Assembly: GCA_963691885.1 (NCBI GenBank)
Contig: OY829843.1
Location: 558,001-622,000, forward strand
Length of the DNA: 64,000 bases
Source: G963691885 sp963691885
GTDB lineage: Bacteria > Pseudomonadota > Alphaproteobacteria > UBA8366 > Aestuariispiraceae
Direction of reading: 5' to 3'
Shown: positions 7,620-17,144 of the stretch, one piece after another
How positions within the stretch are numbered: position 1 is the stretch's first letter
Layout of the letters: each line of letters starts with the position of its first letter
The notes under the pieces: generated by a model
The model's input: only the letters and a program-made list of their open reading frames with translations
The model's database searches: none
What the model was told of the DNA's origin: nothing
Made by a program: the position numbers and the translations under genes

Positions 7620-9049
7620 TGACCACGCCGCTCTGGAAAAGCGATGACGCCGTTGACGCAACAGGGGGGCATGCGTCCCGTTCCTTTGCCGTCGACAATG
7701 TTGTCATCGACAGCCGCCAGGTGACGAAGGGCGATCTGTTCATTGCCATTCGCGGCGAAAATCAGGATGGCCATAAATATATCAATGCCGCCATTCAGGC
7801 TGGCGCCGCCGCCGCAATGATTGCAGATGACTGGGAAGGCAGCGTACCCGACGACTTCCCGGTCCTGCGCGTCAAAGACACAATGGACGGGTTATGTGAC
7901 CTTGCCCGCGCCGCGCGTAACCGGTCCCATGCCCGCATTGTTGGAGTAACGGGAAGCGTTGGAAAGACCAGCACCAAAGAGGGGCTGTATCGCGCCCTTT
8001 CCCTTTTTGGCAAAACCCACGCCACCAAGGGCAATCTCAACAATCACTATGGCCTGCCTCTGACTCTGGCCCGCATGCCCGGTGATTGCCGCTTTGGTGT
8101 GTTCGAAATCGGCATGAACCATGCTGGTGAAATCGAACCGCTCAGCATCATGTTGCGCCCTCATATCGCCGTTATCACCACGGTGGCTGCGGTGCATCTG
8201 GAATTCTTTTCCTCAATCCTGGGTATCGCAGACGCTAAGGCAGAGATCTTTGCAGGTCTTGATGAAGACGGGACCGCCGTTCTCAACCGAAACAATCCCC
8301 TATTCCATCATCTGCGCGCCCATGCGGAAGATCGCGGGATCCGGAATATCGCCAGTTTCGGAACACATCCAGATTCTACATTCCAGTTACTTTCCGCAAC
8401 GCCAAATGATGAGGGTGGGTCCCAGATCATCTGTTCTCATTCCGGCCAGACCATTACCTATGTCCTTGGTGCGCCCGGCGATCATTGGGCGTTGAACTCC
8501 GTGGCCATTCTGACCACGGTTTCAGCAATGGGTATCGACCCTGTTGCCGCCAGTGCGGCTTTCGCGACCATAGAGCCGGCAGTTGGACGGGGAGCCCAAA
8601 AGGTCATCGCCTTGGCGGAGGGCGGCCAATTCACCCTGATCGACGAAAGTTACAATGCCAGCCCGGCTTCCGTCGACGCGGCGCTTGCCGTGCTTTGCGA
8701 GAAAGAAATATCAGCCGGTGGCCGACGTATTGCTGTTCTGGGCGATATGCTGGAATTGGGTGTTACAGCCCCGCAACTGCACCGAAATATCGGAACGGCC
8801 CTGCGGACCCTGCCCGTTGATGCGGTCTATGCCTGTGGACCGAATATGGCGCATCTGTATGACGCGCTCGACCCGAAACAGCAGGCCTTGCATTCAGAAA
8901 AGAGTGACGGCCTGGTCGCAGCGATTGCGGATACGGTTCGCGACGGCGATGTCATTACGGTCAAAGGATCGCTGGGCAGCAATATGAAACCCATTGTTGA
9001 TGCCCTTATCGCCTTGGGACCAAATCCAAACCAGATGGCGGCGGGGTAA
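7619..9049 (+). CDS. murF: UDP-MurNAc-tripeptide:D-Ala-D-Ala ligase MurF
   Basis: A 476-residue Mur ligase that attaches the D-Ala-D-Ala dipeptide made by Ddl to the UDP-MurNAc tripeptide. It has the N-terminal substrate domain (VVIDSRQVTKGDLFIAI), the ATP loop GVTGSVGKTSTKE, NLNNHYGLPL, the FEIGMNHAGEI motif typical of MurF, and the C-terminal ligase domain with LIDESYNASP and AVLGDMLELG. The ATG at 7619 overlaps the murE stop; a GTG at 7616 in the same frame is the alternative. It is followed by mraY after 3 bp. Confidence 0.97.
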   Translation: MTTPLWKSDDAVDATGGHASRSFAVDNVVIDSRQVTKGDLFIAIRGENQDGHKYINAAIQAGAAAAMIADDWEGSVPDDFPVLRVKDTMDGLCDLARAARNRSHARIVGVTGSVGKTSTKEGLYRALSLFGKTHATKGNLNNHYGLPLTLARMPGDCRFGVFEIGMNHAGEIEPLSIMLRPHIAVITTVAAVHLEFFSSILGIADAKAEIFAGLDEDGTAVLNRNNPLFHHLRAHAEDRGIRNIASFGTHPDSTFQLLSATPNDEGGSQIICSHSGQTITYVLGAPGDHWALNSVAILTTVSAMGIDPVAASAAFATIEPAVGRGAQKVIALAEGGQFTLIDESYNASPASVDAALAVLCEKEISAGGRRIAVLGDMLELGVTAPQLHRNIGTALRTLPVDAVYACGPNMAHLYDALDPKQQALHSEKSDGLVAAIADTVRDGDVITVKGSLGSNMKPIVDALIALGPNPNQMAAG

Positions 9050-9052
9050 CGT

Positions 9053-10138
9053 ATGCTATTTGCTCTCCTTGCCCCCTTCTCGGACGATTTTCAGATCTTC
9101 AACCTGTTTCGCTACCTGACCTTCCGTACGGGCGGTGCGATGATGACAGCACTTGTGGTCAGTTTCCTTTTTGGACCGGCAATCATTGGCTGGTTAAAGA
9201 AACAACAGCGCGGTGCCAGCAACATTCGCGAAGACGTACCGGAACAGCATCTGAAAAAAGCCGGCACACCAACGATGGGCGGCTTCCTGATCCTGATCGC
9301 GCTGCTGACCAGCACACTTCTATGGTCCAACCTGGGCAATGGATATGTCTGGATCGTTCTTCTGGTCACTTTTGGCTTCGGGATGATCGGCTTTGTTGAT
9401 GATTACCTGAAACTGACCAAGCGCAACTCCAAAGGCTTGCCGGGCCGGGTAAAACTGCTTTTTCAACTGATCATCGGCGTCAGCGCGTCATACTGGTTCA
9501 CGGTGATCACGCCGGGCGATCTTTCGACCACAATGGCAGTGCCGTTCTTTAAAGACCTGCTGGTACAGCTTGGCTGGTTCTTTATACCCTTTGCTGTTTT
9601 CGTGATGATCGGCGCGTCCAATTCGGTCAATTTGACCGATGGGCTGGATGGGCTGGCCATCGTCCCTGTGATGATCGCTGCCGCCTGTTTTGGCTTCATC
9701 TCCTATCTGGTCGGGAACGCCATCTATTCAGATTATTTGCAGATCCATTATGTGGTTGGTGCCGGGGAACTTGCTGTCTTCTGCGGGGCAATTGTCGGGG
9801 CCGGTCTCGGTTTCCTGTGGTTTAACGCCCCGCCAGCAATGGTCTTTATGGGCGACACGGGCTCTTTGTCTTTGGGCGGGGCGCTTGGGGCCATTTCGGT
9901 TGTGACCAAGCACGAGATTGTCCTGGCGATCATCGGGGGCCTCTTCGTTCTGGAAACGGTTTCGGTCATCGTGCAAGTGGCCAGTTTCAAATTGACCGGC
10001 AAGCGCGTCTTTGCCATGGCCCCTCTGCACCATCACTTCGAGAAAAAGGGCTGGGCAGAATCAACCATCGTCATCCGGTTCTGGATCATTGCCTCGATAC
10101 TGGCGCTGATCGGCCTTTCGACGCTGAAACTACGGTAG
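9053..10138 (+). CDS. mraY: Phospho-MurNAc-pentapeptide transferase MraY
   Basis: A 361-residue polytopic inner-membrane enzyme (about ten membrane spans) that transfers phospho-MurNAc-pentapeptide to undecaprenyl phosphate, forming lipid I. Catalytic motifs are present: DDYLK, NLTDGLDGLA, FMGDTGSL and the C-terminal histidine cluster LHHHFEKKGW. KKAGTPTMGG near the N-terminus is also diagnostic. Length equals the E. coli enzyme (360). It starts 3 bp after the murF stop. Confidence 0.98.
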   Translation: MLFALLAPFSDDFQIFNLFRYLTFRTGGAMMTALVVSFLFGPAIIGWLKKQQRGASNIREDVPEQHLKKAGTPTMGGFLILIALLTSTLLWSNLGNGYVWIVLLVTFGFGMIGFVDDYLKLTKRNSKGLPGRVKLLFQLIIGVSASYWFTVITPGDLSTTMAVPFFKDLLVQLGWFFIPFAVFVMIGASNSVNLTDGLDGLAIVPVMIAAACFGFISYLVGNAIYSDYLQIHYVVGAGELAVFCGAIVGAGLGFLWFNAPPAMVFMGDTGSLSLGGALGAISVVTKHEIVLAIIGGLFVLETVSVIVQVASFKLTGKRVFAMAPLHHHFEKKGWAESTIVIRFWIIASILALIGLSTLKLR

Positions 10139-10150
10139 GGATGATACGAA

Positions 10151-11542
10151 ATGGCCCTTACCGTCGATACCTTCAAAGATAAAACCGTTCTTGTTGTCGG
10201 GCTGACCCGAACCGGACTTTCTGCGGCGACCGGCCTGAAAGCCGGGGGTGCCAATGTCCTTGTCTGGGACGATAATGCCGCCAAAAGAGCGGAAGTTGAA
10301 GGTCAGGGATTTACCCTGGCAGACCCATCACACGCATCGTTCGATGCCCTGATCCTGAGTCCCGGCATCCCGCTGACCCATCCGGTTCCCCATACCAGTG
10401 TAGCCCGTGCCAAAGCGCTTTCCGCAACCATTACCAGCGACATGGATTTGCTCTGGTCCGGACATCAGGACGCCCGGTATATCGGTATTACCGGAACCAA
10501 TGGCAAATCAACAACCACGGCCTTGATCGGTCATATCCTGGCGGCGGCGAATGTACCCTCTGCTGTTGGCGGAAATCTGGGTACGGCGGCCCTCGACCTT
10601 GCGTCATTGGGGGCCGAGGGAACCTATGTTCTTGAGACCTCGTCCTACCAGCTCGACCTGATTTCCGATCTGGTATTTGACGTTGCGATCCTGTTGAACA
10701 TCACACCGGATCACCTGGACCGACATGGCGGAATGGACGGATATTGTCGCGCAAAATCGCGCATCTTTCAAAACCAGACGGCGGATCAAAGCGCTATCAT
10801 CAGCATGGACGACGCCTATTGTCGGGCTATCGCCGAACCACTTTTCGCACAAGGTAGACAAAGGGTGGTGCCAATCTCGGTAAGTTCCCCCGTTGATGGC
10901 GGCGTGTATCTGGCTGGTGATGTCCTGATCGACACACTGGATGGATCCCCGCAACCGGTCATGGATATCACGGATGCCAATACCCTGCCTGGAAGCCACA
11001 ACGCCCAGAATATCGCGGCCGCCTATGCGGCAGCCCGCCAGGAGGGGATAGACCGGAAAACCATCACAGACGCAATCTGTACCTTCCCCGGGCTGCCTCA
11101 CCGCCAGCATCTGACAGCTGAGCACGAGGGTATCCGTTTTGTGAATGACAGCAAGGCCACAAATGCAGAGGCCGCGTCGCGGGCGCTGGCCTGCTACGAC
11201 ACAATTTACTGGATCGCCGGGGGTAAAGAGAAAGAGGGCGGATACGGCCCGCTCGACCCCTATCTCCCGAACATTCGCCGCGCTTTTCTTATTGGCGAGG
11301 CCGCGGGCAATATCGACAGATATCTGGCGGGGAAGGTCGACGCGGAGGTTTCAGGCGATCTCGTCACAGCGGTGGAACAGGCAACGGATCTCGCCCGCCA
11401 CGAGGGCAAACCCGGCGCTGTGGTTCTTCTGTCACCGGCCTGTGCCTCTTTCGATCAGTTTTCCAGTTTTGAGGCGCGGGGCGACGCCTTTGTTGCTGCT
11501 GTCGACGCGGTCCTCTCAAAAGACGGGAAGGTGCTGTCATGA
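10151..11542 (+). CDS. murD: UDP-MurNAc-L-alanine:D-glutamate ligase MurD
   Basis: A 463-residue cytoplasmic Mur ligase adding D-glutamate. It starts with an N-terminal Rossmann-like domain (VLVVGLTRTGLSAA), then the ATP loop GITGTNGKSTTTAL, ETSSYQLDLI, NITPDHLDRHG, and the C-terminal motif VNDSKATNAEAA. LSPACASFDQF near the end is typical for MurD. A weak GGGATGATACGAA ribosome-binding region precedes the ATG. The stop overlaps ftsW by 4 bp. Confidence 0.97.
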   Translation: MALTVDTFKDKTVLVVGLTRTGLSAATGLKAGGANVLVWDDNAAKRAEVEGQGFTLADPSHASFDALILSPGIPLTHPVPHTSVARAKALSATITSDMDLLWSGHQDARYIGITGTNGKSTTTALIGHILAAANVPSAVGGNLGTAALDLASLGAEGTYVLETSSYQLDLISDLVFDVAILLNITPDHLDRHGGMDGYCRAKSRIFQNQTADQSAIISMDDAYCRAIAEPLFAQGRQRVVPISVSSPVDGGVYLAGDVLIDTLDGSPQPVMDITDANTLPGSHNAQNIAAAYAAARQEGIDRKTITDAICTFPGLPHRQHLTAEHEGIRFVNDSKATNAEAASRALACYDTIYWIAGGKEKEGGYGPLDPYLPNIRRAFLIGEAAGNIDRYLAGKVDAEVSGDLVTAVEQATDLARHEGKPGAVVLLSPACASFDQFSSFEARGDAFVAAVDAVLSKDGKVLS

Positions 11543-12666
11543 TCCAGTTTCCCCGCAACGATAACTCCGTTCTGGGTCGCTGGTGGTGGACCGTCGACCG
11601 CTGGACACTGGGTGCCATAACGCTGTTGGCCGTCATCGGCCTGCTGCTGACCACCACCGCAAGTCCGCCGGTGGCCGAACGCATTGATGTGCACCCGCTC
11701 TATTTTGTCCGGAAGCAGGCCTTTCTGTTGATCCCGGCAATCGGCCTGATGGTCGCGATTTCCCTGCTTACCCTGAAACAGGTTCGGCGGCTGGCCCTGG
11801 CCCTGCTCTGCGTTTCGACCGTCCTGATGGTCGCGACGCTGTTCCTGGGCGCCGAGATCAAAGGCGCAACCCGCTGGCTCTCGCTCGGTGGCCTGACCAT
11901 CCAACCCTCTGAATTCATAAAGCCGGCCTTTACCGTCTTGGGCGGCTGGGTTCTCGCCGCACGCCGGATGGGGGAAGATGTGCCCGGCTATCTGATCTCT
12001 ACCGGTCTTTACGCGCTAATCATCCTGCTGCTTCTACTGCAGCCCGATGTCGGGCAGGCTGTGGTCCTGACCGCGATCTGGTTCACGCAACTCTTTATCG
12101 CCGGTCTTCCAATGTTGCTGGTGATCTTTCTGGTGATCGCCGGCGTCAGCGGCATTGTCCTTGCCTATTATATCTTTCCGCATGTTGCCTCACGGATCGA
12201 CCGGTTCCTTGACCCGAAATCAGGCGACAGTTTTCAGATCGACAAGTCAATGGAGGCGTTTAAGGCCGGTGGCGTCTTTGGGCGTGGTCCGGGCGAAGGG
12301 ACTGTGAAAGAACGTCTGCCGGACGGCCATGCCGATTTCATCTTTGCGGTTGCTGGCGAAGAATTTGGACTTTTCGCCTGCCTCTTTATCATCGGCCTTT
12401 TCGTCTTTGTAACCTTCCGGGTTTTCGCCCGCCTGCTACAGGATAACGACCTTTTTGTTGTTCTGGCCGCCTCCGGTCTGACGGTCCAGTTTGCCCTGCA
12501 AGCTCTGATCAATATGGCCTCCACCCTCAGCCTCATTCCGACGAAGGGCATGACCCTGCCTTTCATTTCCTATGGTGGCTCCAGCCTTCTGGCCCTTGCG
12601 CTTGGCATCGGGATGTTGCTTGCGCTGACCCGCCGACGACCCGGCCTGTCGCCCTGGACGGAATAG
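11539..12666 (+). CDS. ftsW: Septal peptidoglycan glycosyltransferase FtsW
   Basis: A 375-residue SEDS-family membrane protein with about ten spans that polymerises lipid II at the septum together with FtsI. Characteristic segments are HPLYFVRKQAFLL, GATRWLSLGGLTIQPSEFIKPAF, LLLLQPDVGQAVVL, a large periplasmic loop with DKSMEAFKAGGVFGRGPGEG, DFIFAVAGEEFG, and the C-terminal TLPFISYGGSSLLA. The FtsW-type gene position (murD-ftsW-murG) separates it from RodA. It overlaps murD by 4 bp. Confidence 0.97.
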   Translation: MIQFPRNDNSVLGRWWWTVDRWTLGAITLLAVIGLLLTTTASPPVAERIDVHPLYFVRKQAFLLIPAIGLMVAISLLTLKQVRRLALALLCVSTVLMVATLFLGAEIKGATRWLSLGGLTIQPSEFIKPAFTVLGGWVLAARRMGEDVPGYLISTGLYALIILLLLLQPDVGQAVVLTAIWFTQLFIAGLPMLLVIFLVIAGVSGIVLAYYIFPHVASRIDRFLDPKSGDSFQIDKSMEAFKAGGVFGRGPGEGTVKERLPDGHADFIFAVAGEEFGLFACLFIIGLFVFVTFRVFARLLQDNDLFVVLAASGLTVQFALQALINMASTLSLIPTKGMTLPFISYGGSSLLALALGIGMLLALTRRRPGLSPWTE

Positions 12667-12674
12667 AGGGCACC

Positions 12675-13835
12675 ATGGCGGAAACCAATCCACACCAACC
12701 TTTGATCGCACTCGCCACCGGTGGAACCGGTGGCCATGTGTTTCCGGCAGAGGCACTGGCCCGTTCGTTGGGCGAGCAGGGATATCGTCTCGCGCTGATC
12801 ACGGATTCACGGGGCGACAAGTTCAGCGGCGCCCTTGGCCAGATTGACAGACACACGATCAATGCGGGCACCGTGACCGGCCGCGGGCTGCTGGGCAGAA
12901 TTGGGGCGGTCTTCAGATTGGGCATGGGGTTCCTGCAGGCACGCGCCCTTCTGAAAAGCTTGAAACCAGCGGCTGTCGTGGGTTTCGGGGGATATCCCTC
13001 TGTGCCAACCATGCTGGCCGCCAGCATGCTGCCGGGTATCCGAACCGTCATACACGAACAGAACGCCGTCCTGGGTCGCGCAAACCGCTTGCTGGCCCCG
13101 CGCATGGACAAAATTGCCACCTCTTTCAACAAAACCGATCTTCTGCGGGAAAATGACCGTACCAAGACGGTCTGGACCGGAAACCCCGTGCGCGCTGAGA
13201 TCGTTGCCCTTTCTGGTCAAACCTATCCGACGCCAGCGACTGACGCCGCATTCCACATCCTGATCGTTGGTGGCAGTCAGGGCGCCCAGGTTTTTGGCGA
13301 AATTGTACCCGAGGCGGTTTTCAGATTGTCCGACACACTGCGTCAGCGCCTGCGGATCGTGCAACAGACGCGCGAGGATCAGGTTGGCACGGTTCGGAGC
13401 CTGTATCAGGACATGAATGTGAATGCGGAGGTTTCTTCCTTCTTCAACGATATGCCGGGTCAACTGGACAAGGCACATCTTCTGATCTGCCGCGCCGGTG
13501 CGTCCACCATCGCTGAACTGATCACGGCCGGTCGTCCGGCAGTTCTCGTCCCCTATCCGTATGCGATTGACGATCATCAGACCCAGAATGCCGCACGGCT
13601 CAGCGACTCGGCAGGCGGTTGGATGTTGCCAGAGGACGACCTTGGCCCGGACCGTCTGGCAGCCCGCCTGACCGAATTGATGGAAGGGCCGAACACCCTG
13701 GCCGTTACTGCCGCCGCTGCACAAAGAATAGCGATGCCAGAGGCCGCCGAGAATCTCGCCGAACAAGTCATTTCGCTGATTGGCAAGACACATAAACAGA
13801 ACACAAACGTTTTGGGGAAAGAGATCCAGACATGA
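12675..13835 (+). CDS. murG: UDP-GlcNAc:lipid I N-acetylglucosaminyltransferase MurG
   Basis: A 386-residue peripheral membrane GT-B glycosyltransferase that converts lipid I to lipid II. It has the N-terminal glycine-rich loop LATGGTGGHVFPAEALA, VGFGGYPSVPTMLAA, HEQNAVLGRANRLLA, the second glycine loop VGGSQGAQVF, and the UDP-GlcNAc binding region RAGASTIAEL...PYPYAIDDHQTQNA. Length is slightly above the E. coli enzyme (355). Its stop overlaps the murC start. Confidence 0.98.
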   Translation: MAETNPHQPLIALATGGTGGHVFPAEALARSLGEQGYRLALITDSRGDKFSGALGQIDRHTINAGTVTGRGLLGRIGAVFRLGMGFLQARALLKSLKPAAVVGFGGYPSVPTMLAASMLPGIRTVIHEQNAVLGRANRLLAPRMDKIATSFNKTDLLRENDRTKTVWTGNPVRAEIVALSGQTYPTPATDAAFHILIVGGSQGAQVFGEIVPEAVFRLSDTLRQRLRIVQQTREDQVGTVRSLYQDMNVNAEVSSFFNDMPGQLDKAHLLICRAGASTIAELITAGRPAVLVPYPYAIDDHQTQNAARLSDSAGGWMLPEDDLGPDRLAARLTELMEGPNTLAVTAAAAQRIAMPEAAENLAEQVISLIGKTHKQNTNVLGKEIQT

Positions 13836-15259
13836 TGCAACTACCGCTTTCGATCGGATCGCTCCACTTTGTCGGCATCGGCGGTATTGGGATGTCTGGA
13901 ATCGCCGAGGTTCTACACAATCTGGGATACACCGTTACAGGGTCCGACATTTCCGCAAATGCAAACGTCAAGAGGTTGCAGGGAAAGGGCATGCAAATCG
14001 CCATTGGCCACAGTGCCGAAAATGTCGAGGACGCATCCGTTCTTGTAGTCAGTTCCGCCATCCAGCCAGACAACCCAGAGCTGCTCGCCGCCCGCGAAAA
14101 CCTGATCCCCGTTGTCCAGCGCGCAGAAATGCTGGCGGAACTGATGCGCCTGAAATGGTCAGTCGCCATCGGCGGCACCCACGGCAAGACAACCACCACA
14201 TCGCTGGTCGCCACCATTCTGGACGGGGCCGGATTTGACCCGACGGTAATCAACGGCGGCATCATCAATGCCTATGGCACAAATGCCCGATTGGGAGCCG
14301 GCGACTGGATGGTGGTCGAGGCTGATGAATCCGATGGTTCCTTCACCAAACTGCCCGCCACTATTGCCATCGTGACAAATATCGATCCGGAACATATGGA
14401 TCACTACGGCACATTCGAGGCCTTGAAGAAGTCGTTTCAGCGATTTGTCGAAAACATCCCGTTCTATGGTTTTGCTGTTCTGTGCATCGACCACACCGAT
14501 GTCCAGGCGATGATCGGTAAAATCTCGGATCGTCGCCTCATCACCTATGGTTTCTCACCGCAGGCGGAAATCCGGGTCGCAAGTCTGCAGCCGGCCCCCA
14601 ACGGTTTCACGTTCGACGTTGTGATCTCGCCCCGGGGGGAAGAACCCTACACAATCGAAGATATCAGCCTGCCGATGTTCGGGGAGCACAATGTTCTAAA
14701 CGCTGTGGCCGCTATTGCTGTCGCTGTTGAAATGGGCATCGCCGCCCCCGAAATCCGGGCCTCTCTGGGTCGTTTCTCGGGCGTGAAGCGCCGCTTCACC
14801 AAAACGGGGGAGGCTGGCGGAATCACTGTTATCGATGATTATGGTCATCACCCTGTCGAGATTACAGCCGTTCTGAGGGCGGCCCGTGCCGCAACAAACC
14901 GGAATGTCATCGCCGTTGTGCAGCCCCATCGCTATACCCGCCTGCGTGATCTGTTTGAGGAATTCTGTGCCAGTTTCAACGATGCAGACACCGTCGTTGT
15001 GGCAGATGTTTATGCCGCGGGTGAAGAACCGATCGAAGGGGTCGATCGGGAAGGCATGGTCCAGGGGCTGCGAACACGCGGCCATCGTTCCGTGATCTCA
15101 CTGGACGATCCCGAAGACCTCGCCGAAACCATTCTGGAAATTGGTGAGAAAGGGGATCTGGTCGTCTGTCTGGGGGCAGGCACAATCACCGCCTGGGCCA
15201 ATGCCCTGCCCGAACAGATGCAGTCCCGCATTGATCGAAAGAACGGTGGGGCCGCATGA
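13832..15259 (+). CDS. murC: UDP-MurNAc:L-alanine ligase MurC
   Basis: A 475-residue Mur ligase adding the first amino acid (L-alanine) to UDP-MurNAc. Motifs: N-terminal HFVGIGGIGMSGIAEVL, the ATP loop GGTHGKTTTTSL, EADESDGSF, TNIDPEHMDHYG and, near the C-terminus, DDYGHHPVEI with QPHRYTRLRDL. All are typical of MurC. Two adjacent ATG codons (13832 and 13835) are both possible starts. Overlaps murB by 4 bp. Confidence 0.98.
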   Translation: MMQLPLSIGSLHFVGIGGIGMSGIAEVLHNLGYTVTGSDISANANVKRLQGKGMQIAIGHSAENVEDASVLVVSSAIQPDNPELLAARENLIPVVQRAEMLAELMRLKWSVAIGGTHGKTTTTSLVATILDGAGFDPTVINGGIINAYGTNARLGAGDWMVVEADESDGSFTKLPATIAIVTNIDPEHMDHYGTFEALKKSFQRFVENIPFYGFAVLCIDHTDVQAMIGKISDRRLITYGFSPQAEIRVASLQPAPNGFTFDVVISPRGEEPYTIEDISLPMFGEHNVLNAVAAIAVAVEMGIAAPEIRASLGRFSGVKRRFTKTGEAGGITVIDDYGHHPVEITAVLRAARAATNRNVIAVVQPHRYTRLRDLFEEFCASFNDADTVVVADVYAAGEEPIEGVDREGMVQGLRTRGHRSVISLDDPEDLAETILEIGEKGDLVVCLGAGTITAWANALPEQMQSRIDRKNGGAA

Positions 15260-16212
15260 TCGACAACGCGCAATCCAGCACAACAACGGAACAGAACAAC
15301 CTTCGCACAGACGCCTTGCCAAATATTAGAGGTCGCTACAGTGAAGCTTCGGACCTGTCCAAGATCACCTGGTTTCGGGTTGGTGGGTCGGCCGATATTG
15401 TGTTTCGACCGGCGGATCTGGATGATCTCAGCACGTTTATCGCCCAAAAACCAAAAGATCTGCCCGTCATGGTAATCGGTGTCGGCTCAAACCTGCTGGT
15501 GCGCGATGGCGGCATTCGCGGCGTGGTCATCCGTTTACTCGGTCCCTTCGCAAAGGTCGAAATTGCTGGCGACCGCGTGATTGCAGGGGCTGGCGCCCTT
15601 GATCTGACGGTTGCAAAACAGGCGGCAAAGGCAAATCTGACGGGCCTGGAGTTCCTGAGCGGTATTCCGGGCACGATTGGCGGTGCGCTTCGAATGAATG
15701 CCGGTGCCTATGGCGGCGAGACAAAGGACGTGTTGATCCAAGCCACCGCTGTCGACCCAACGGGCGGGATCCACAAACTTACCCCGGATGACATCGGATA
15801 CGCCTATCGAAGCGCCGATTTGCCCCCGGACTGGGTCTTTACAGAAGCCTTCCTTCAGGCAAGTGCGGGAGACAGGGCAAAAATTGACGCCAGGATGGCT
15901 GAAATTGCCGAAAAACGTGCCGATAGCCAGCCGATCCGATCAAGAACCGGTGGATCCACATTCAAAAATCCCGGCGGCACAAACCCGGACGGCCCCAAGG
16001 CCTGGAAGCTGATAGACGCGGCCGGTTGCAGGGGAATGAAGGTTGGTGGTGCGCAATGCAGCGAACAACACTGCAACTTTTTGATCAATACTGGTGAAGC
16101 AAACGCAAAAGATTTAGAAGTATTAGGTGAAAAAATTCGCGAATCTGTTCAACAAAAAAGTGGCATTATTCTTGAATGGGAAATAAAACGTGTAGGTGAG
16201 GACTTGAAATGA
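15256..16212 (+). CDS. murB: UDP-N-acetylenolpyruvoylglucosamine reductase MurB
   Basis: A 318-residue FAD-dependent reductase that reduces UDP-GlcNAc-enolpyruvate to UDP-MurNAc using NADPH. It shows ITWFRVGGSAD, the FAD-binding GVGSNLLVRDGGIRG, GLEFLSGIPGTIGGALRMNAGAYG, and SRTGGSTFKNPGG with the catalytic serine. The final 45 codons or so (from about 16078) switch to AT-rich codon use (for example TTAGAAGTATTAGGTGAA), unlike the GC-rich rest of the gene; the protein there still reads normally. It overlaps ddl by 4 bp. Confidence 0.97.
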   Translation: MIDNAQSSTTTEQNNLRTDALPNIRGRYSEASDLSKITWFRVGGSADIVFRPADLDDLSTFIAQKPKDLPVMVIGVGSNLLVRDGGIRGVVIRLLGPFAKVEIAGDRVIAGAGALDLTVAKQAAKANLTGLEFLSGIPGTIGGALRMNAGAYGGETKDVLIQATAVDPTGGIHKLTPDDIGYAYRSADLPPDWVFTEAFLQASAGDRAKIDARMAEIAEKRADSQPIRSRTGGSTFKNPGGTNPDGPKAWKLIDAAGCRGMKVGGAQCSEQHCNFLINTGEANAKDLEVLGEKIRESVQQKSGIILEWEIKRVGEDLK

Positions 16213-17144
16213 AGGGTATTTCAAGTAAAGATCGGAAATTTCAAAGAGTAGCGGTCGTTATGGGCGGCTGGTCTGCAGAACGGGAAGTATCGCTCGTTTC
16301 TGGTGAGGCCTGTGCCAATGCCCTTGAAGAGGCGGGCTATGAGGTAAGTCGGGTGGACGTAACCCGGAATCTTGATCAATTGGTGCAGGCACTGACCCCT
16401 GCGCCCGATGCCGTGTTCAATGCTTTGCACGGGCCGGGCGGTGAGGACGGTACCATTCAGGCTATCCTGAATATGATGCAGATCCCCTACACCCATTCCG
16501 GTCTGCGCGCCTCTGCGGTTGCCATGGACAAGCCATTGGCGATCTCTGTCTTCCGTGAGGCCGGCATTCCCTGCCCGTCTGGTATCGTTGTTCCGCCAGA
16601 GGAACTGGGCAAAGGCGACCCGATGGCCCGCCCCTATGTCGTGAAGCCAACCCACGAAGGATCCAGTGTCGGCGTTTATATCGTCAATGAAGGGGATAAC
16701 GGGCCGGATTACAGCGGCTGGACCTATGGCGACGCACTGGTAGAGGAATATGTTGCCGGGCGCGAATTGACCGTCACCGTCATGGGTGAAGAATCCCTGT
16801 GTGTCACCGAGCTTGAACCGGTAGAGGGCTTTTACGACTACGAAGCTAAATATACCGACGGCAAGACCGTCCACACCTGCCCGGCTGATATTCCAGACGT
16901 GATTGCGGAACAGTGCCGGGACTATGCCCTGCGCGCCCATAACGCGCTTGGCTGTCGCGGGCTGACGCGGGCGGATTTCCGCTGGGACGACAGTGCCGTG
17001 AACGGGTCCCGCCTGTTCCTTCTGGAGGTGAACACACAGCCGGGAATGACACCGCTTAGCCTGTCGCCCGAACAAGCCGCCCATCGCGGCATGGATTTTC
17101 CGCAATTGTGCAGTTGGATGGTGGAGAACGCCGCATGCGACTGA
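16209..17144 (+). CDS. ddl: D-alanine--D-alanine ligase Ddl
   Basis: A 311-residue ATP-grasp enzyme joining two D-alanines for MurF. The sequence shows VVMGGWSAEREVSLVSG, ALHGPGGEDGTIQAIL, VKPTHEGSSVGV, the LVEEYVAGRELTVTVMG stretch, and the C-terminal metal and substrate site LFLLEVNTQPGMTPLSL. This is the DdlB type normally found in dcw clusters. The first 15 codons share the AT-rich composition of the murB end. The 3' end overlaps the ftsQ start by 10 bp. Confidence 0.97.
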   Translation: MKGISSKDRKFQRVAVVMGGWSAEREVSLVSGEACANALEEAGYEVSRVDVTRNLDQLVQALTPAPDAVFNALHGPGGEDGTIQAILNMMQIPYTHSGLRASAVAMDKPLAISVFREAGIPCPSGIVVPPEELGKGDPMARPYVVKPTHEGSSVGVYIVNEGDNGPDYSGWTYGDALVEEYVAGRELTVTVMGEESLCVTELEPVEGFYDYEAKYTDGKTVHTCPADIPDVIAEQCRDYALRAHNALGCRGLTRADFRWDDSAVNGSRLFLLEVNTQPGMTPLSLSPEQAAHRGMDFPQLCSWMVENAACD

